A stretch of 64,000 bases of DNA from Vibrio penaeicida (GCF_019977755.1 NZ_AP025144.1:2542001-2606000), one strand, 5' to 3'. Shown: positions 25,241 to 34,808, counted from the first letter of the stretch. Program-made: numbers and translations. Notes: a model not told the origin generated them from the letters alone.

Positions 25241-26572
25241 ATGAGACATAGAATCTCACGGTGTGCGCAAACAGATAAACGTCAATTGGCAGAAATTATG
25301 AGCATAATCGCGCGACTAAAAGCGTGGGCGTCGAACAACGTCCCCCTGATATTTTCGATACTCCGTTTTGTTCAACCCAATGTTCTTTATAAGAATTACG
25401 CACTGATTACCCGATTTAAAGACATTCAGGAAGCACTGTCTCGTCCCAATGAGTTAGGTGTAACTTACGCCGATAAAATGCGAGTAATCACCGACGGCAG
25501 TAACTTCTTTTTAGGAATGGATGATATACCGGACTACACGAGAGATGTGTCGAATATGCGTTTAGCGGTTAGACGTGACGACCTAGATAAAATCGTAGCG
25601 CCACTAACCGATAAACTCGCCAAACAAATTATGGAAAACAGTACAGGGAGAATTGAGTTAGTTTCAGAGCTAACCAGTGTTGTTCCATGCCAATTCACTG
25701 CCGAATATCTAGGTGTTTCTGGGATCGAGCCAGAAAAGTTATTTAACTGGACTTGTAACCTATTTCAGTACCTTTTCTACCCAGACTGCCCAAAAGAAAT
25801 TGAAGAGGCCGCAATACGAGACGCCGCTAGCTTACGCGCTCATATCGATCATTTGATCGAAGAACGACGAATGCTCCCAGCTAGCGAACGTGATCAGAAA
25901 GACGATATTTTAGAACGATGTTTGAAGTTACAAGAGTCTGGTACACCAGGAATGACCGACTACGATATTCGCAACAACTTAATTGGCATAATTATAGGCT
26001 TAGTCCCTACTACCTCGAAATGCGCTATTCTCGTATTAGATTACCTATTAGATAACAAAGCACTTTTTACAAAGGCGCAACGTGCCGCACATTTAGACGA
26101 CATGCACACCTTAGAGCAATTCGTTCTTGAAACTTTGCGTTTTAAATCCTTTGGTGCAGGTCTTTTCCGTATTGCCAATTGTGATTACACGATAGCGCAA
26201 GGCACATGGCGTTCTAAGAAAATAAAGAAAGGAACGCAAGTCTTTGTCGCTACACAGTCTGCAATGCTGGATGGGCGCGACTTACCTCACCCCAAATCAT
26301 TTAAGTTAGATCGCCCAAGGCACGTTTACATGCATTTTGGTTACGGTATGCATACCTGCTTCGGTCAATACATTAACCTAATCCAAATCCCTAATATTCT
26401 GAAAGCAATCTTGAAGTCGGAGCATATTCTCAGAGGCAAAGGAGAACTTGGAATAGTTCAATATCGTGAACCCTATCCGATAAGTCTAACGATCACACAC
26501 GAGCAATTATCCCGTCACACCGATGAGACATCACCGGATACGACAATAGAGAAACCATCAAAAGTCGCATAA
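25241..26572 (+). CDS. Cytochrome P450
   Basis: A 443-residue soluble P450. The heme-binding loop reads HFGYGMHTCFGQY, with the axial Cys at about residue 373. The K-helix ExxR is ETLRF. The I helix reads GIIIGLVPTTSKCA; Pro-Thr-Thr replaces the usual acid-Thr pair, seen in only some P450 groups and possibly affecting oxygen activation or favouring peroxide use. The ATG at 25241 has a poor ribosome binding site; an internal ATG at 25298 may be the true start. No ferredoxin or reductase gene is adjacent. It heads a seven-gene operon. The substrate is unknown; lipid or fatty acid is inferred from the neighbours. Confidence 0.92.
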   Translation: MRHRISRCAQTDKRQLAEIMSIIARLKAWASNNVPLIFSILRFVQPNVLYKNYALITRFKDIQEALSRPNELGVTYADKMRVITDGSNFFLGMDDIPDYTRDVSNMRLAVRRDDLDKIVAPLTDKLAKQIMENSTGRIELVSELTSVVPCQFTAEYLGVSGIEPEKLFNWTCNLFQYLFYPDCPKEIEEAAIRDAASLRAHIDHLIEERRMLPASERDQKDDILERCLKLQESGTPGMTDYDIRNNLIGIIIGLVPTTSKCAILVLDYLLDNKALFTKAQRAAHLDDMHTLEQFVLETLRFKSFGAGLFRIANCDYTIAQGTWRSKKIKKGTQVFVATQSAMLDGRDLPHPKSFKLDRPRHVYMHFGYGMHTCFGQYINLIQIPNILKAILKSEHILRGKGELGIVQYREPYPISLTITHEQLSRHTDETSPDTTIEKPSKVA

Positions 26573-26647
26573 TCAACAAGTCTACCGGTCTGCCTAAAAG
26601 CGCCAGTAGACAATAATAAAATCCATCACTTTATACAGGAATGTGGT

Positions 26648-27304
26648 ATGTCAAATATTGCGGGTAAGGCGTATGCCATGAACGTAGTTACACCAATAAA
26701 ATGGTATTGGCGTTGGCTAAATAAATTCATATTTTGGACAGTTAACTCTGGAGCCATGAAATTAGTTGGGGCGTCTTTAAATGGGTTAACCACGCTTTCT
26801 CTGATTCATTACGCTCGGTGGGCGATCGTTAAACCAAATGAATTTCCTAGGCTTTCAGAATCACAGCCCAAAGAAACCATTAAGTACAGCTATATGTTCT
26901 TCTTTAGCAATTTTAATGGCAGTTGGGCTCAATACGTTGACTCTTTCCATAGCGCAATTCCATCTGGTTTAGATCTATTCTGGAAAAACAACGTGAAATA
27001 CCCGGGCTCAGTGCCACTGCAACCCTTTCACGATTACATCACATCAAATCAAGTATGGACAAACCACTACTACAGCGCCTACCCAATGGCGGCTTCGAAC
27101 GACGTGAAGTCTGGGCAGCACATTCGAAGCTCACTCTCAGAATTCATTAAAGAAACGCCAGCCAATGAATCAGCGGACGATTTTCAAAAGCGTTACGACG
27201 CACTGACTCTTTCGCTACAAGATCACATTGGAATGATGGCACCTTCTCCTATCGTTAGCCTTTCTGCCGAAGCCGTAGAAAAACGCCTTGCTAAAGCCAG
27301 TTAA
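26648..27304 (+). CDS. Protein of unknown function A, paralogue of the next gene
   Basis: 218 residues with a good ribosome binding site (AGGA seven bases before ATG). Its N terminus MSNIAGKAYAMN matches MSNTSGNAYGLT of the next protein, and both share an ARW/ARF stretch followed by a Y-hydrophobic-F-x-SNF-x-G motif (here MFFFSNFNGSWAQYVDSF). A hydrophobic segment near residues 30-55 may be buried or membrane-associated. I do not recognise a described function. The ARW...SNF.G pattern faintly recalls the ferredoxin-like half of DyP peroxidases (HARYLFLS in the third downstream gene), which is speculation. It lies between P450 and DyP genes and probably works with one or both. Confidence 0.8.
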   Translation: MSNIAGKAYAMNVVTPIKWYWRWLNKFIFWTVNSGAMKLVGASLNGLTTLSLIHYARWAIVKPNEFPRLSESQPKETIKYSYMFFFSNFNGSWAQYVDSFHSAIPSGLDLFWKNNVKYPGSVPLQPFHDYITSNQVWTNHYYSAYPMAASNDVKSGQHIRSSLSEFIKETPANESADDFQKRYDALTLSLQDHIGMMAPSPIVSLSAEAVEKRLAKAS

Positions 27305-27319
27305 AGAGAGGAATAAATC

Positions 27320-28015
27320 ATGTCTAATACCAGTGGCAACGCCTACGGCTTAACAGCATTGTGCCCAATCATTAACGGGTGCAAAGACGACACCTCATAC
27401 AGTGCAATACTTCGAGACTACCTACATGCGCTTCCGTTAGATAGGTTCAGCCCGATGGCTAAGGTCCCCAACACCTATTTAGCCCGCTTTTACGTGCTCT
27501 CAGATGTGTTTTATCAAGGTCATCCCGCGAGAGAGGAACACTTACAGTCTCAATATCTCGTTTTCAGTAGCAATTTTTATGGCGATCTGGACTCCTACCT
27601 CTACGACATGTGGCAACACGCTGAAGGGGAAGTGAAGAAAATCTGGCAACACTGCGTCGCTTTTGACGAAGTAAGCAATGCAGACCAATTCATCGAATAC
27701 GTTAAAAAATGCCAAATCGATAACCAGCTCTTTTTTAATGGTTCGAACGACTTGTCTCTAAAAGCTCAACTGAAAAGCTTATTTTTGAAGCAAGAATTTT
27801 CTCGCTTTGTGTACGCAAACCAGGGTAAGCCAGCTCATGAAATTCAAAAACTGTTTCGAGAGTTTGAACGAGCAATAGACATCGACAATCTTTCATCACC
27901 GAGTTGGAGCGCAGGGGCGAGTAGCTTAGAAGAAGTCGCAACAACCGCCCATATCTATAGCCAGAACAGCGCATCTTCTGTCGCCGAAAACAAACCATCA
28001 CTGGAGACAGAATAA
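27320..28015 (+). CDS. Protein of unknown function B, paralogue of the preceding gene
   Basis: 231 residues, no signal peptide or membrane helix. It shares with protein A the start MSNxxGxAY and the motif YLVFSSNFYGDLDSYL. The C-terminal ~30 residues are Ser/Glu-rich and probably disordered. GAGAGGA precedes the ATG. Its stop overlaps the DyP start by one base (TAATG), so synthesis is coupled to the peroxidase, which suggests a physical partner. A tandem duplication followed by divergence explains the A/B pair. Confidence 0.8.
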   Translation: MSNTSGNAYGLTALCPIINGCKDDTSYSAILRDYLHALPLDRFSPMAKVPNTYLARFYVLSDVFYQGHPAREEHLQSQYLVFSSNFYGDLDSYLYDMWQHAEGEVKKIWQHCVAFDEVSNADQFIEYVKKCQIDNQLFFNGSNDLSLKAQLKSLFLKQEFSRFVYANQGKPAHEIQKLFREFERAIDIDNLSSPSWSAGASSLEEVATTAHIYSQNSASSVAENKPSLETE

Positions 28016-29616
28016 TGTCAGATACGCCTTCCCCTGCTGCAATAGATCTCCACGATATCCAAGGTAATATTATTAAGGGTTATGGACGATTTGGTTACCC
28101 ACATGCGCGCTATCTATTTCTGTCGGTACGAAAAGAAGCCGATGCAAGGCGCTTTTTAAGACAAATCATCAATAACGTCACAACCTCTGTCCCATGGGGG
28201 CAGCCAGGTCCAAACCAAGAGCCAGTCCCTAAGCCTTTGGCCACCACCAACGTTGGTTTTACTTATAACGGGTTAAAGGCAATCGGTGTGCCGCAGCAGT
28301 CACTTCAATCTTTTCCACAAGCTTTTGCGATGGGTATGCCAGCGAGAAAAGACATACTCGGAGACGACCTATCAAGCGCACCCGAGCATTGGGACCCTAT
28401 TTGGCATTCGCCAGAAAAAGTGCATCTTTGGTTATCGATAAATGGACAAACTCAAGCAGACATTGAAATTCGCTACAAAGAGCTGCTTAGGTTGATAGAA
28501 ATATGTGATGCAGGCGTAGAGTTGTTGCAAGGTCACCGTGCTGGGAATGGAGAGTTACTCCCTTATCAAGACGCTGCAGCATTAAGAGAAAATGAAAAAG
28601 TCACACCAAAAGAACACTTTGGCTATGTAGATGGCATTAGCGATCCTTTTTTCAAAGGAACAGGTGCACCGGCCGAACGCGTCCTTGGAGCCGGAAAGCC
28701 AACAGGGAAAGACCCATCTAAAATGGAAGGCTGGGAGCCACTAGAAACAGGCGAATTTATACTTGGACATCGAGACGAATCGTTTGAATACCCTAAAGCT
28801 CCAACACCACCACTATTGGCTAAAAATGGCACTTTTATGGTGTATCGAAAACTCCACCAAAACGTTAAATCTTTCAAACGTTACAGTGAAGAAGTCGGCA
28901 AAGATTTTGAAGGCGGAAGTGAAGCGCTATCGGCGAAATTTGTTGGTCGCTGGAAGAATGGTGCCCCAATAGCCTCTTTCCCAACTCAAAAGGAAGCTGA
29001 TGCGTTTCACGATAAATTACGCAAAGCGCAGAAAAACGCAAAAGAAAATCCGACAACTGCAAATAAAGAAAAGTACCTCGAATTAAAACAGCAACTCACG
29101 GCTTTCAACTACAGTGATGACATAAAAGGCTCGGCATGCCCAATGGGCTCACACGTTCGTAGAGCCAACCCACGAGGTGCACTCGAATACGGTGTGAAAG
29201 ATGCGTTCAATACGCCAGGCGCGTTGGTAAATCGCCGACGTATCCTTCGCCGTGGTCTACCTTATGGCACCGTGAGCGAATCGCCTGAAGACTCGGGCAA
29301 TCAAGGCATTATATTCATGGCGTTAAATGCCGATATAGAGCGCCAATTCGAGTTTGTTCAACAGCAATGGATGAACTACGGCAACGATTTTAAACGCTCC
29401 AATGAGAAAGACCCAATCATCGGTAATATGTCTAATAACCCTGACGTCTCGGCGGATGGCAGCATGCTCATTCAAGGGAACGAACAAACCGGCAAGAAGC
29501 CATTTTTCTGCTCTCATATCCCAAGATTCGTGGAAACGCGAGGTGGTGATTACTTCTTTATCCCAAGCCTCACTGCATTGCGAATGTTAGCAGAAGGCAT
29601 TATCGACCCTACTTAG
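28015..29616 (+). CDS. DyP-type heme peroxidase
   Basis: A 533-residue dye-decolorising peroxidase, long for the family and so likely of the larger C/D class. The catalytic GxxDG motif is GYVDG at residues 203-207. The proximal heme ligand is probably His380 in MGSHVRRANPR; the distal Arg may be in VGRWKNGAP. A charged insertion around 315-345 (KLRKAQKNAKENP) is unusual. There is no signal peptide or Tat motif, so it is cytoplasmic or depends on a partner. DyP enzymes use H2O2 to oxidise bulky compounds. Coupling to protein B and co-occurrence with a P450 suggest a shared oxidative pathway. Confidence 0.94.
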   Translation: MSDTPSPAAIDLHDIQGNIIKGYGRFGYPHARYLFLSVRKEADARRFLRQIINNVTTSVPWGQPGPNQEPVPKPLATTNVGFTYNGLKAIGVPQQSLQSFPQAFAMGMPARKDILGDDLSSAPEHWDPIWHSPEKVHLWLSINGQTQADIEIRYKELLRLIEICDAGVELLQGHRAGNGELLPYQDAAALRENEKVTPKEHFGYVDGISDPFFKGTGAPAERVLGAGKPTGKDPSKMEGWEPLETGEFILGHRDESFEYPKAPTPPLLAKNGTFMVYRKLHQNVKSFKRYSEEVGKDFEGGSEALSAKFVGRWKNGAPIASFPTQKEADAFHDKLRKAQKNAKENPTTANKEKYLELKQQLTAFNYSDDIKGSACPMGSHVRRANPRGALEYGVKDAFNTPGALVNRRRILRRGLPYGTVSESPEDSGNQGIIFMALNADIERQFEFVQQQWMNYGNDFKRSNEKDPIIGNMSNNPDVSADGSMLIQGNEQTGKKPFFCSHIPRFVETRGGDYFFIPSLTALRMLAEGIIDPT

Positions 29617-29657
29617 GGTCTCGTGACCTAATACGTGTAAAAAGACAAGGACGTCAT

Positions 29658-31973
29658 ATGGCTGATCAAATAACAAAGCACAATCATTATCTCTATCAAG
29701 TAGTGCTACCGGAAGAATTGAAACACGTATTGCAACGAAAGGTAATAAATAGAGATGGTCAGGCATTAGAGCGCTCCCCCCGCTCGTTGCCTGATTTTGA
29801 GCAGACGCTGATACCTTGGGATCAGCGTTCTGTTCCTCTTAATCAAACCATCGAGTCCCTTGCAGATAAAAACCAAGAACAGATGTGGAATGAGGACTCT
29901 AGTGTTCTTCACCCTGGCTTAGTTGGATTATGCTTTTCTGGTGGTGGGATTCGTTCCGCTACATTTAATCTCGGTGTCATTCAAGCATTCAAAAAAAGCG
30001 GCCTACTTAATAACGTTGATTATCTCTCTACGGTTTCAGGTGGAGGCTACATTGGTTCTGCATTTTCAAGCGCGATGACGGGGGCGGTGACAAACGAGCA
30101 GTACGCCGATAAAAAAACGGAAGCAATCGATGCTCTTTTTACCCATGAGCAAGGCGATGTAGAGCCGAGTGAATTCCGCCACTTACGGAACAACTCGAAT
30201 TATATGGCTCCCAATGGCGGTCTAGACACAATACGTGTTCCCGCCATATTTCTTCGGGGTATCGTACTTAACGCCTTAGTTGTGCTGCCTTATCTGCTTA
30301 TTTTCGCCATGATAATGGCGTTTCTCTCGACACCACCACTTGGCTTTTATAGCGATTATGCCTCGTGGTTAGAGCACATTGGTTTAGGTGCACACTTCCC
30401 AGTGACGAAATCACTCATGTTGCTTTTGTTACTTAACTATATTGGTTCCGCACTGACGACAAACGCCACTGAAAACCTAAGCTCCTCAAACAACCAGTCT
30501 TGGATTTGGCGAGACAGAATCACCTCAGCAATCGCCATTAATGTTTCAGCGATATTCGGCAGCGCCATTATTGAAGCTCAACCCTTGGCACTTGAATGGT
30601 ATCAAACGCTTGTACTATGGGGGATATCATTGCACCAAATGGGCATTAATGGCTTCGCTATCGCCATTGTATGCAGTTTGCTTCTAGCAAAAGTTATTTC
30701 AAATCTAAGCAAGATCAGTAATCAGCTTGTTGTCGGTTGTATCGGCTTTTCCGCTATTTTCGCATGCTGGGTAGTGGTGTTGGATGTAAGTGATTCGCTT
30801 GTCACTCAAGAGACAAGCTATGTCGCAATCGTGTCGCTAACAATAGCGCTCATGTTTCTTAACCAGTTTACTGGCAGTGCCAATTTTACCGCAGTAAATC
30901 GATTCTATCGCGATAGGTTAAGCCTCGCTTATTTGTTTAAAAAACAGAGCCCTTTTCCTCATGCCCCCATCATCCATACCGACAAACTAAAGCTCTCAGA
31001 ATTGGATAGCGAATATGCGCCTTACTCTTTGATCAACTGTACTCTGAATGGTGGACAAAGCGTCAACGCCTATAAAAAAGATCGACTGGGCGAAAACTTC
31101 ATCTTCTCCAAATGCTTTAGCGGAAGTAATAAAACGGGGTTTTGTAAGACTCAAGATCTTGAAGCATCTCAGCCAAGCATTAACCTCGGAACCGCCACGG
31201 CAATATCGGGAGCAGCAGTTGCGCCAAATATGGGGCGAAACACCGTAAAACCTCTCGTATTCTTACTGGCAATGCTCAATATTCGTTATGACTATTGGGT
31301 AAAGAACCCATCTAAAATCCATGACCAAGAACAGAGTTCTAGCCGTGCTTGGTGGAAAAAGCTATTCAGAAATGACCGTGTCGGTCCTTCTTACTTTCTC
31401 AGAGAACTGTTAGGCAATATCAATACTAGTCAGAATTACATCAACTTATCTGATGGTGGTCATTTCGAGAACCTAGGGTTGTACGAACTGGTTCGTCGTG
31501 AATGCAGGCTCATCATCATATCCGATGCAGAAGCAGATTCAGAGGGAACCTTCTCTGGCTTGATGGATACCATACGAATGATTCAAACCGACTTTGGTAT
31601 CAAAATCACCATGACCGGGCTAGACGAGATAAAGCAAAAAAATCAAGCGCATGCTCATGGAGAAATCCACTATAGAAATGGGCGAGTCGGAAAAGTCCTT
31701 TACATAAAATCGGTCATGACCAATCCAGAAGATACGATGTCTACCGACGTTCCTAGCAACGATGACTATTTCGATAAATATCGGTACATCGCCAATTATC
31801 AATCCAAAAACCCAGAGTTTCCTAACCAATCATCCGGAGACCAATTCTTCGATGAAGCGCAGTTTGAAGCCTATCGCGCACTCGGGTATCAGGTGGCCTA
31901 TCAGACCCTATTTAATCAAGAACAAAGCATTTCAGAATCAGAAGATTCCTTCTCTAATCGACGAAGCGCTTAA
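29658..31973 (+). CDS. Membrane-embedded patatin-like phospholipase
   Basis: 771 residues. The patatin fold is split by a membrane region. The oxyanion motif GGGIR is at 95-99, the nucleophile Ser127 is in STVSGGGYIGS, and the dyad Asp599 is in SDGGHFENLG. Between about 200 and 420 lie six or so hydrophobic helices. The first Gly of the usual GxSxG is Val here, as in some other large bacterial patatins I recall. AAGGA precedes the ATG. The family hydrolyses acyl esters of membrane or storage lipids. In this operon it could release fatty acids for the P450 and DyP, or remodel membranes. Substrate and side of the membrane are unknown. Confidence 0.9.
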   Translation: MADQITKHNHYLYQVVLPEELKHVLQRKVINRDGQALERSPRSLPDFEQTLIPWDQRSVPLNQTIESLADKNQEQMWNEDSSVLHPGLVGLCFSGGGIRSATFNLGVIQAFKKSGLLNNVDYLSTVSGGGYIGSAFSSAMTGAVTNEQYADKKTEAIDALFTHEQGDVEPSEFRHLRNNSNYMAPNGGLDTIRVPAIFLRGIVLNALVVLPYLLIFAMIMAFLSTPPLGFYSDYASWLEHIGLGAHFPVTKSLMLLLLLNYIGSALTTNATENLSSSNNQSWIWRDRITSAIAINVSAIFGSAIIEAQPLALEWYQTLVLWGISLHQMGINGFAIAIVCSLLLAKVISNLSKISNQLVVGCIGFSAIFACWVVVLDVSDSLVTQETSYVAIVSLTIALMFLNQFTGSANFTAVNRFYRDRLSLAYLFKKQSPFPHAPIIHTDKLKLSELDSEYAPYSLINCTLNGGQSVNAYKKDRLGENFIFSKCFSGSNKTGFCKTQDLEASQPSINLGTATAISGAAVAPNMGRNTVKPLVFLLAMLNIRYDYWVKNPSKIHDQEQSSSRAWWKKLFRNDRVGPSYFLRELLGNINTSQNYINLSDGGHFENLGLYELVRRECRLIIISDAEADSEGTFSGLMDTIRMIQTDFGIKITMTGLDEIKQKNQAHAHGEIHYRNGRVGKVLYIKSVMTNPEDTMSTDVPSNDDYFDKYRYIANYQSKNPEFPNQSSGDQFFDEAQFEAYRALGYQVAYQTLFNQEQSISESEDSFSNRRSA

Positions 31974-31992
31974 GCTAACTTATGGATAAGTG

Positions 31993-33375
31993 ATGTACTC
32001 AATGAATAATAAAAAATCGATAAACAACGTCAAATTCAAGCTGAATAAAGTGATGTCCTATTCGCTTCTATCTTCAGTAATTGCAGTATTGCCCATCAGT
32101 AATGCGTTGGCGAATGGCTATCACTTTTTGCACCAAAGTGCTGAAGGTTTGGGAAGCGCTTATTCAACCAACGGGACAGGCGCTAATGATATCAGCGCCA
32201 TGTTTTCAAACCCTGCCTCTATTGCACGGTTTGATGGAACACGCTTTTCCATTGGAGCGGTATTAGATATGCCGACCTCCAAACTAATAAATGCCACTGC
32301 AACAGCGCCATATACGTCTGGAACTGTGGATGTTTCAGGGTATCCAGCCGAGCCAAAGCAACCTATAGATACCGCCTATGGCAGTGCTTTGTACTTTACC
32401 CATGAATACCAGCCGGGGTTAGTACTGGGGCTTAGCATTGGTGCTCCCTACGCATACGTTTCCGATTACCCTGATACCGCCGTTTCTCGTTACACGGCCA
32501 CCAAAACGGCACTTTTCGCTTATAACCTAAGCCCAACAGTCGCATGGAAAATGAACGACCAATGGTCTTTTGGAGCGGCGGTAAATCTCCAATATTACAC
32601 CGTAGAACTAGGCACGATGGTCGCAACATCCACGACATCTCCAAGTGTTGATACCGATGTAACCAGCACCATTACGGGTAAAGATCTCGCCTTCGGCTTT
32701 TCATTAGGAACCGAATATCAGATGACCGAAAACACTCGGTTTGGTTTGTCTTATCGCTCCAAAATTTCACATTCATTCAACGGCGATGTAGAACTTACAG
32801 GATCGTCAGCCAACTACGCTGCCTTAGTAAGTGCGGCTGCATCTTTAGGCGTCACCGTCAGCAGCCCAACGGGCAGTGCGCAATTTGATATTGATACGCC
32901 TTCTATGTTTCAAATTGGGGTATTACATAAGTTAAATGAAGATTTCGAGCTGTATGGTAACGCCAATAGATTTGGCTGGAGCGCATTCACAGATAGTACC
33001 GTGACTTACGGGAACGGTTTGGCGGATACGATAGTAGACAACAATTGGCACGACAGCTGGTTCGTCGCTATAGGAATGGGCTATCAATACAACCAAGACA
33101 TAAAACTGCGCACGGGTTTCGCATACGATTGGAACCCTACACCAGCTGATGCTGTTAGCCCGCGAGCACCAAATAATGATCGCTGGAATGTTGGATTAGG
33201 CATGAGCTATCAGTACAACGAAAACGTGAAACTCGATATGGGTTATCAGTACATCAAATTTACCCCAGTCACGATTGATCTCGAAGGTGGAAACAATATA
33301 CCTCGCGGTACGTTATCGGCTGATCTGGACCTCTATGCCCATATATTTATGGCACAGCTTAACTACACGTTTTAG
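31993..33375 (+). CDS. FadL/OmpP1/TodX-family outer membrane channel
   Basis: About 460 residues. A long signal peptide ends at NALA, and the mature protein begins NGYHFLHQSAEGLGSAYSTNG, the FadL hatch-type start, followed by NDISAMFSNPAS and then a C-terminal beta-barrel ending in the aromatic LNYTF. FadL-type channels admit long-chain fatty acids or other hydrophobic compounds through the outer membrane. I prefer ATG 31993 (GGATAAGT upstream); GTG 31990 and ATG 32002 are alternatives. It follows the patatin gene by under 20 bases. It gives the operon an uptake route for a hydrophobic substrate. Confidence 0.93.
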   Translation: MYSMNNKKSINNVKFKLNKVMSYSLLSSVIAVLPISNALANGYHFLHQSAEGLGSAYSTNGTGANDISAMFSNPASIARFDGTRFSIGAVLDMPTSKLINATATAPYTSGTVDVSGYPAEPKQPIDTAYGSALYFTHEYQPGLVLGLSIGAPYAYVSDYPDTAVSRYTATKTALFAYNLSPTVAWKMNDQWSFGAAVNLQYYTVELGTMVATSTTSPSVDTDVTSTITGKDLAFGFSLGTEYQMTENTRFGLSYRSKISHSFNGDVELTGSSANYAALVSAAASLGVTVSSPTGSAQFDIDTPSMFQIGVLHKLNEDFELYGNANRFGWSAFTDSTVTYGNGLADTIVDNNWHDSWFVAIGMGYQYNQDIKLRTGFAYDWNPTPADAVSPRAPNNDRWNVGLGMSYQYNENVKLDMGYQYIKFTPVTIDLEGGNNIPRGTLSADLDLYAHIFMAQLNYTF

Positions 33376-33386
33376 GAAGGTGCACC

Positions 33387-34403
33387 ATGGATATACCGCA
33401 CACCGAAGATCTAGAAAAACAGCAATCTACAATAGTAACCAACAGCGTTTTTTTAGATCAGTTGGAACATGAATGTGAAGCACTTGCACACTACGCATTT
33501 TCAAAAGGGATCACCGTTCCAGGAAATCTAATGCGACTGCTTAACTCAGGCTTATCAGAGGAGCAAGATGTCCGCGCACATCAGGTAACCGATATCTACA
33601 ATCAACTCTCAGAGTTAGTCGCCCCTGCGAAGCCTCAAACTATCCTGCTGATGTATGACGAAAACAAAAAGGCACCTCCCTTCTTATTCTTGGGCAGTGT
33701 GCCATTGATTCGCAGAATGATGGCCGTAGCGCTCGTTTCCCTTTTTTCATTGATTGGGCTGAGCCTTTCAGGAGCCGTTAACAATGAAAATATGGTCGCA
33801 AGTATGTTCGATTTGCAAGGCACCGATTTGTTGTATGTGCAAGCCATTCTGTTAGCCGCGTCTGCGATTGGTGCTTCCTTTGCTGGGCTATTCAAAGCCA
33901 ATAGTTTTGTTACCCAAGGCGTCTATGATCCAAAACACGAGAGCTCATATTGGGTTCGATTTGTGGTGGGATTGATATCAGGTATTACACTCACTCAGCT
34001 TATTCCAATCAACTTAGACGCCGTCGCACAATCCACGACAGACATGATAGCCGTTGATACAAATTCAGAGGCAAATCACGCAGCTATTCGCATAACAACC
34101 GCTTTGCTTGGGGGGTTTTCTGCAAACTTGGTTTACAACTTACTGGATAGGATCGTCGAAACCCTTAAATCCTTTATCACTCCTAAGAAAGTACAAAACC
34201 CAGCGGTACTGAGACAGCAATTAGAAAACCAATATCGAAAAGAAAAACTTCAGTTTGTAACGCAACTGTCGCAAGAGCTTTTGCTTATAAAACAAGAGTT
34301 AGCCAGCGATGATGAGATGTGCAAAGACAAAATGCAAAAAAGGCTCACCCAATATTTGGATATTCTCGTTAATGGGGAAAAAAACATACCGGCTAAAAAA
34401 TAA
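33387..34403 (+). CDS. Four-helix membrane protein of unknown function
   Basis: 338 residues. There is a soluble N-terminal part of ~100 residues, then hydrophobic helices near 110-130, 148-168, 190-208 and 232-250, then a charged helical C-terminal tail (QLENQYRKEKLQFVTQL) that is probably a coiled coil. AGGAAGG lies upstream of the ATG, 11 bases after the FadL gene. I do not recognise a family. As the last gene of the operon it may be an inner membrane scaffold or a partner of the patatin. Confidence 0.8.
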   Translation: MDIPHTEDLEKQQSTIVTNSVFLDQLEHECEALAHYAFSKGITVPGNLMRLLNSGLSEEQDVRAHQVTDIYNQLSELVAPAKPQTILLMYDENKKAPPFLFLGSVPLIRRMMAVALVSLFSLIGLSLSGAVNNENMVASMFDLQGTDLLYVQAILLAASAIGASFAGLFKANSFVTQGVYDPKHESSYWVRFVVGLISGITLTQLIPINLDAVAQSTTDMIAVDTNSEANHAAIRITTALLGGFSANLVYNLLDRIVETLKSFITPKKVQNPAVLRQQLENQYRKEKLQFVTQLSQELLLIKQELASDDEMCKDKMQKRLTQYLDILVNGEKNIPAKK

Positions 34404-34528
34404 CCCTTATTCAGCCAGTTATAATGAGCTTAATCTCAATGAGTACGGGTGTTCAAAAAGCGAGACGTTTTTTCATCATTTTACATTTACATTTTGAAAT
34501 AGAATGGTGTATTGTACAAAATATCGCT

Positions 34529-34680
34529 TTTAAGCACCTTTGCTTGCAAACTAACCGACAACAAGTCGGTCTCTGACACCGTCAGAAAACTAGAAATAGC
34601 AACACTATAAAAAATCAATATCTATAAAAACCAAGATACATTAATGTCAAATCCCCAGCACTAAGCTGGGGATTTTTTTG
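34529..34680 (+). ncRNA. Candidate small RNA with two tandem hairpins
   Basis: After the operon comes a possible promoter (TTGAAA at 34494, 17-base spacer, CAAAAT at 34517), then the hairpins ACCGAC/GTCGGT (34554-34570) and TCTGAC/GTCAGA (34572-34586), an A-rich stretch, and a strong terminator. The size would be ~150 bases. It could instead be the structured 3' end of the operon mRNA. No family is recognised, and no protein gene lies in the 405-base gap 34404-34808. Confidence 0.35.
34651..34679 (+). terminator. Terminator of the P450-FadL operon or small RNA
   Basis: ATCCCCAGC and GCTGGGGAT form a perfect nine-base stem around ACTAA, followed by seven T. Confidence 0.93.
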
Positions 34681-34808
34681 TGCCTAAGCTTTGCTTGTGC
34701 CTCAGCTTTGTGCATTTTCTTATTAAAACCCAAGAAATCGAACTCTGCGATTACTTACTAAACAACGATGCGATGGAATACCAAGCAAGGCATTGTTTTG
34801 AAATCAAA

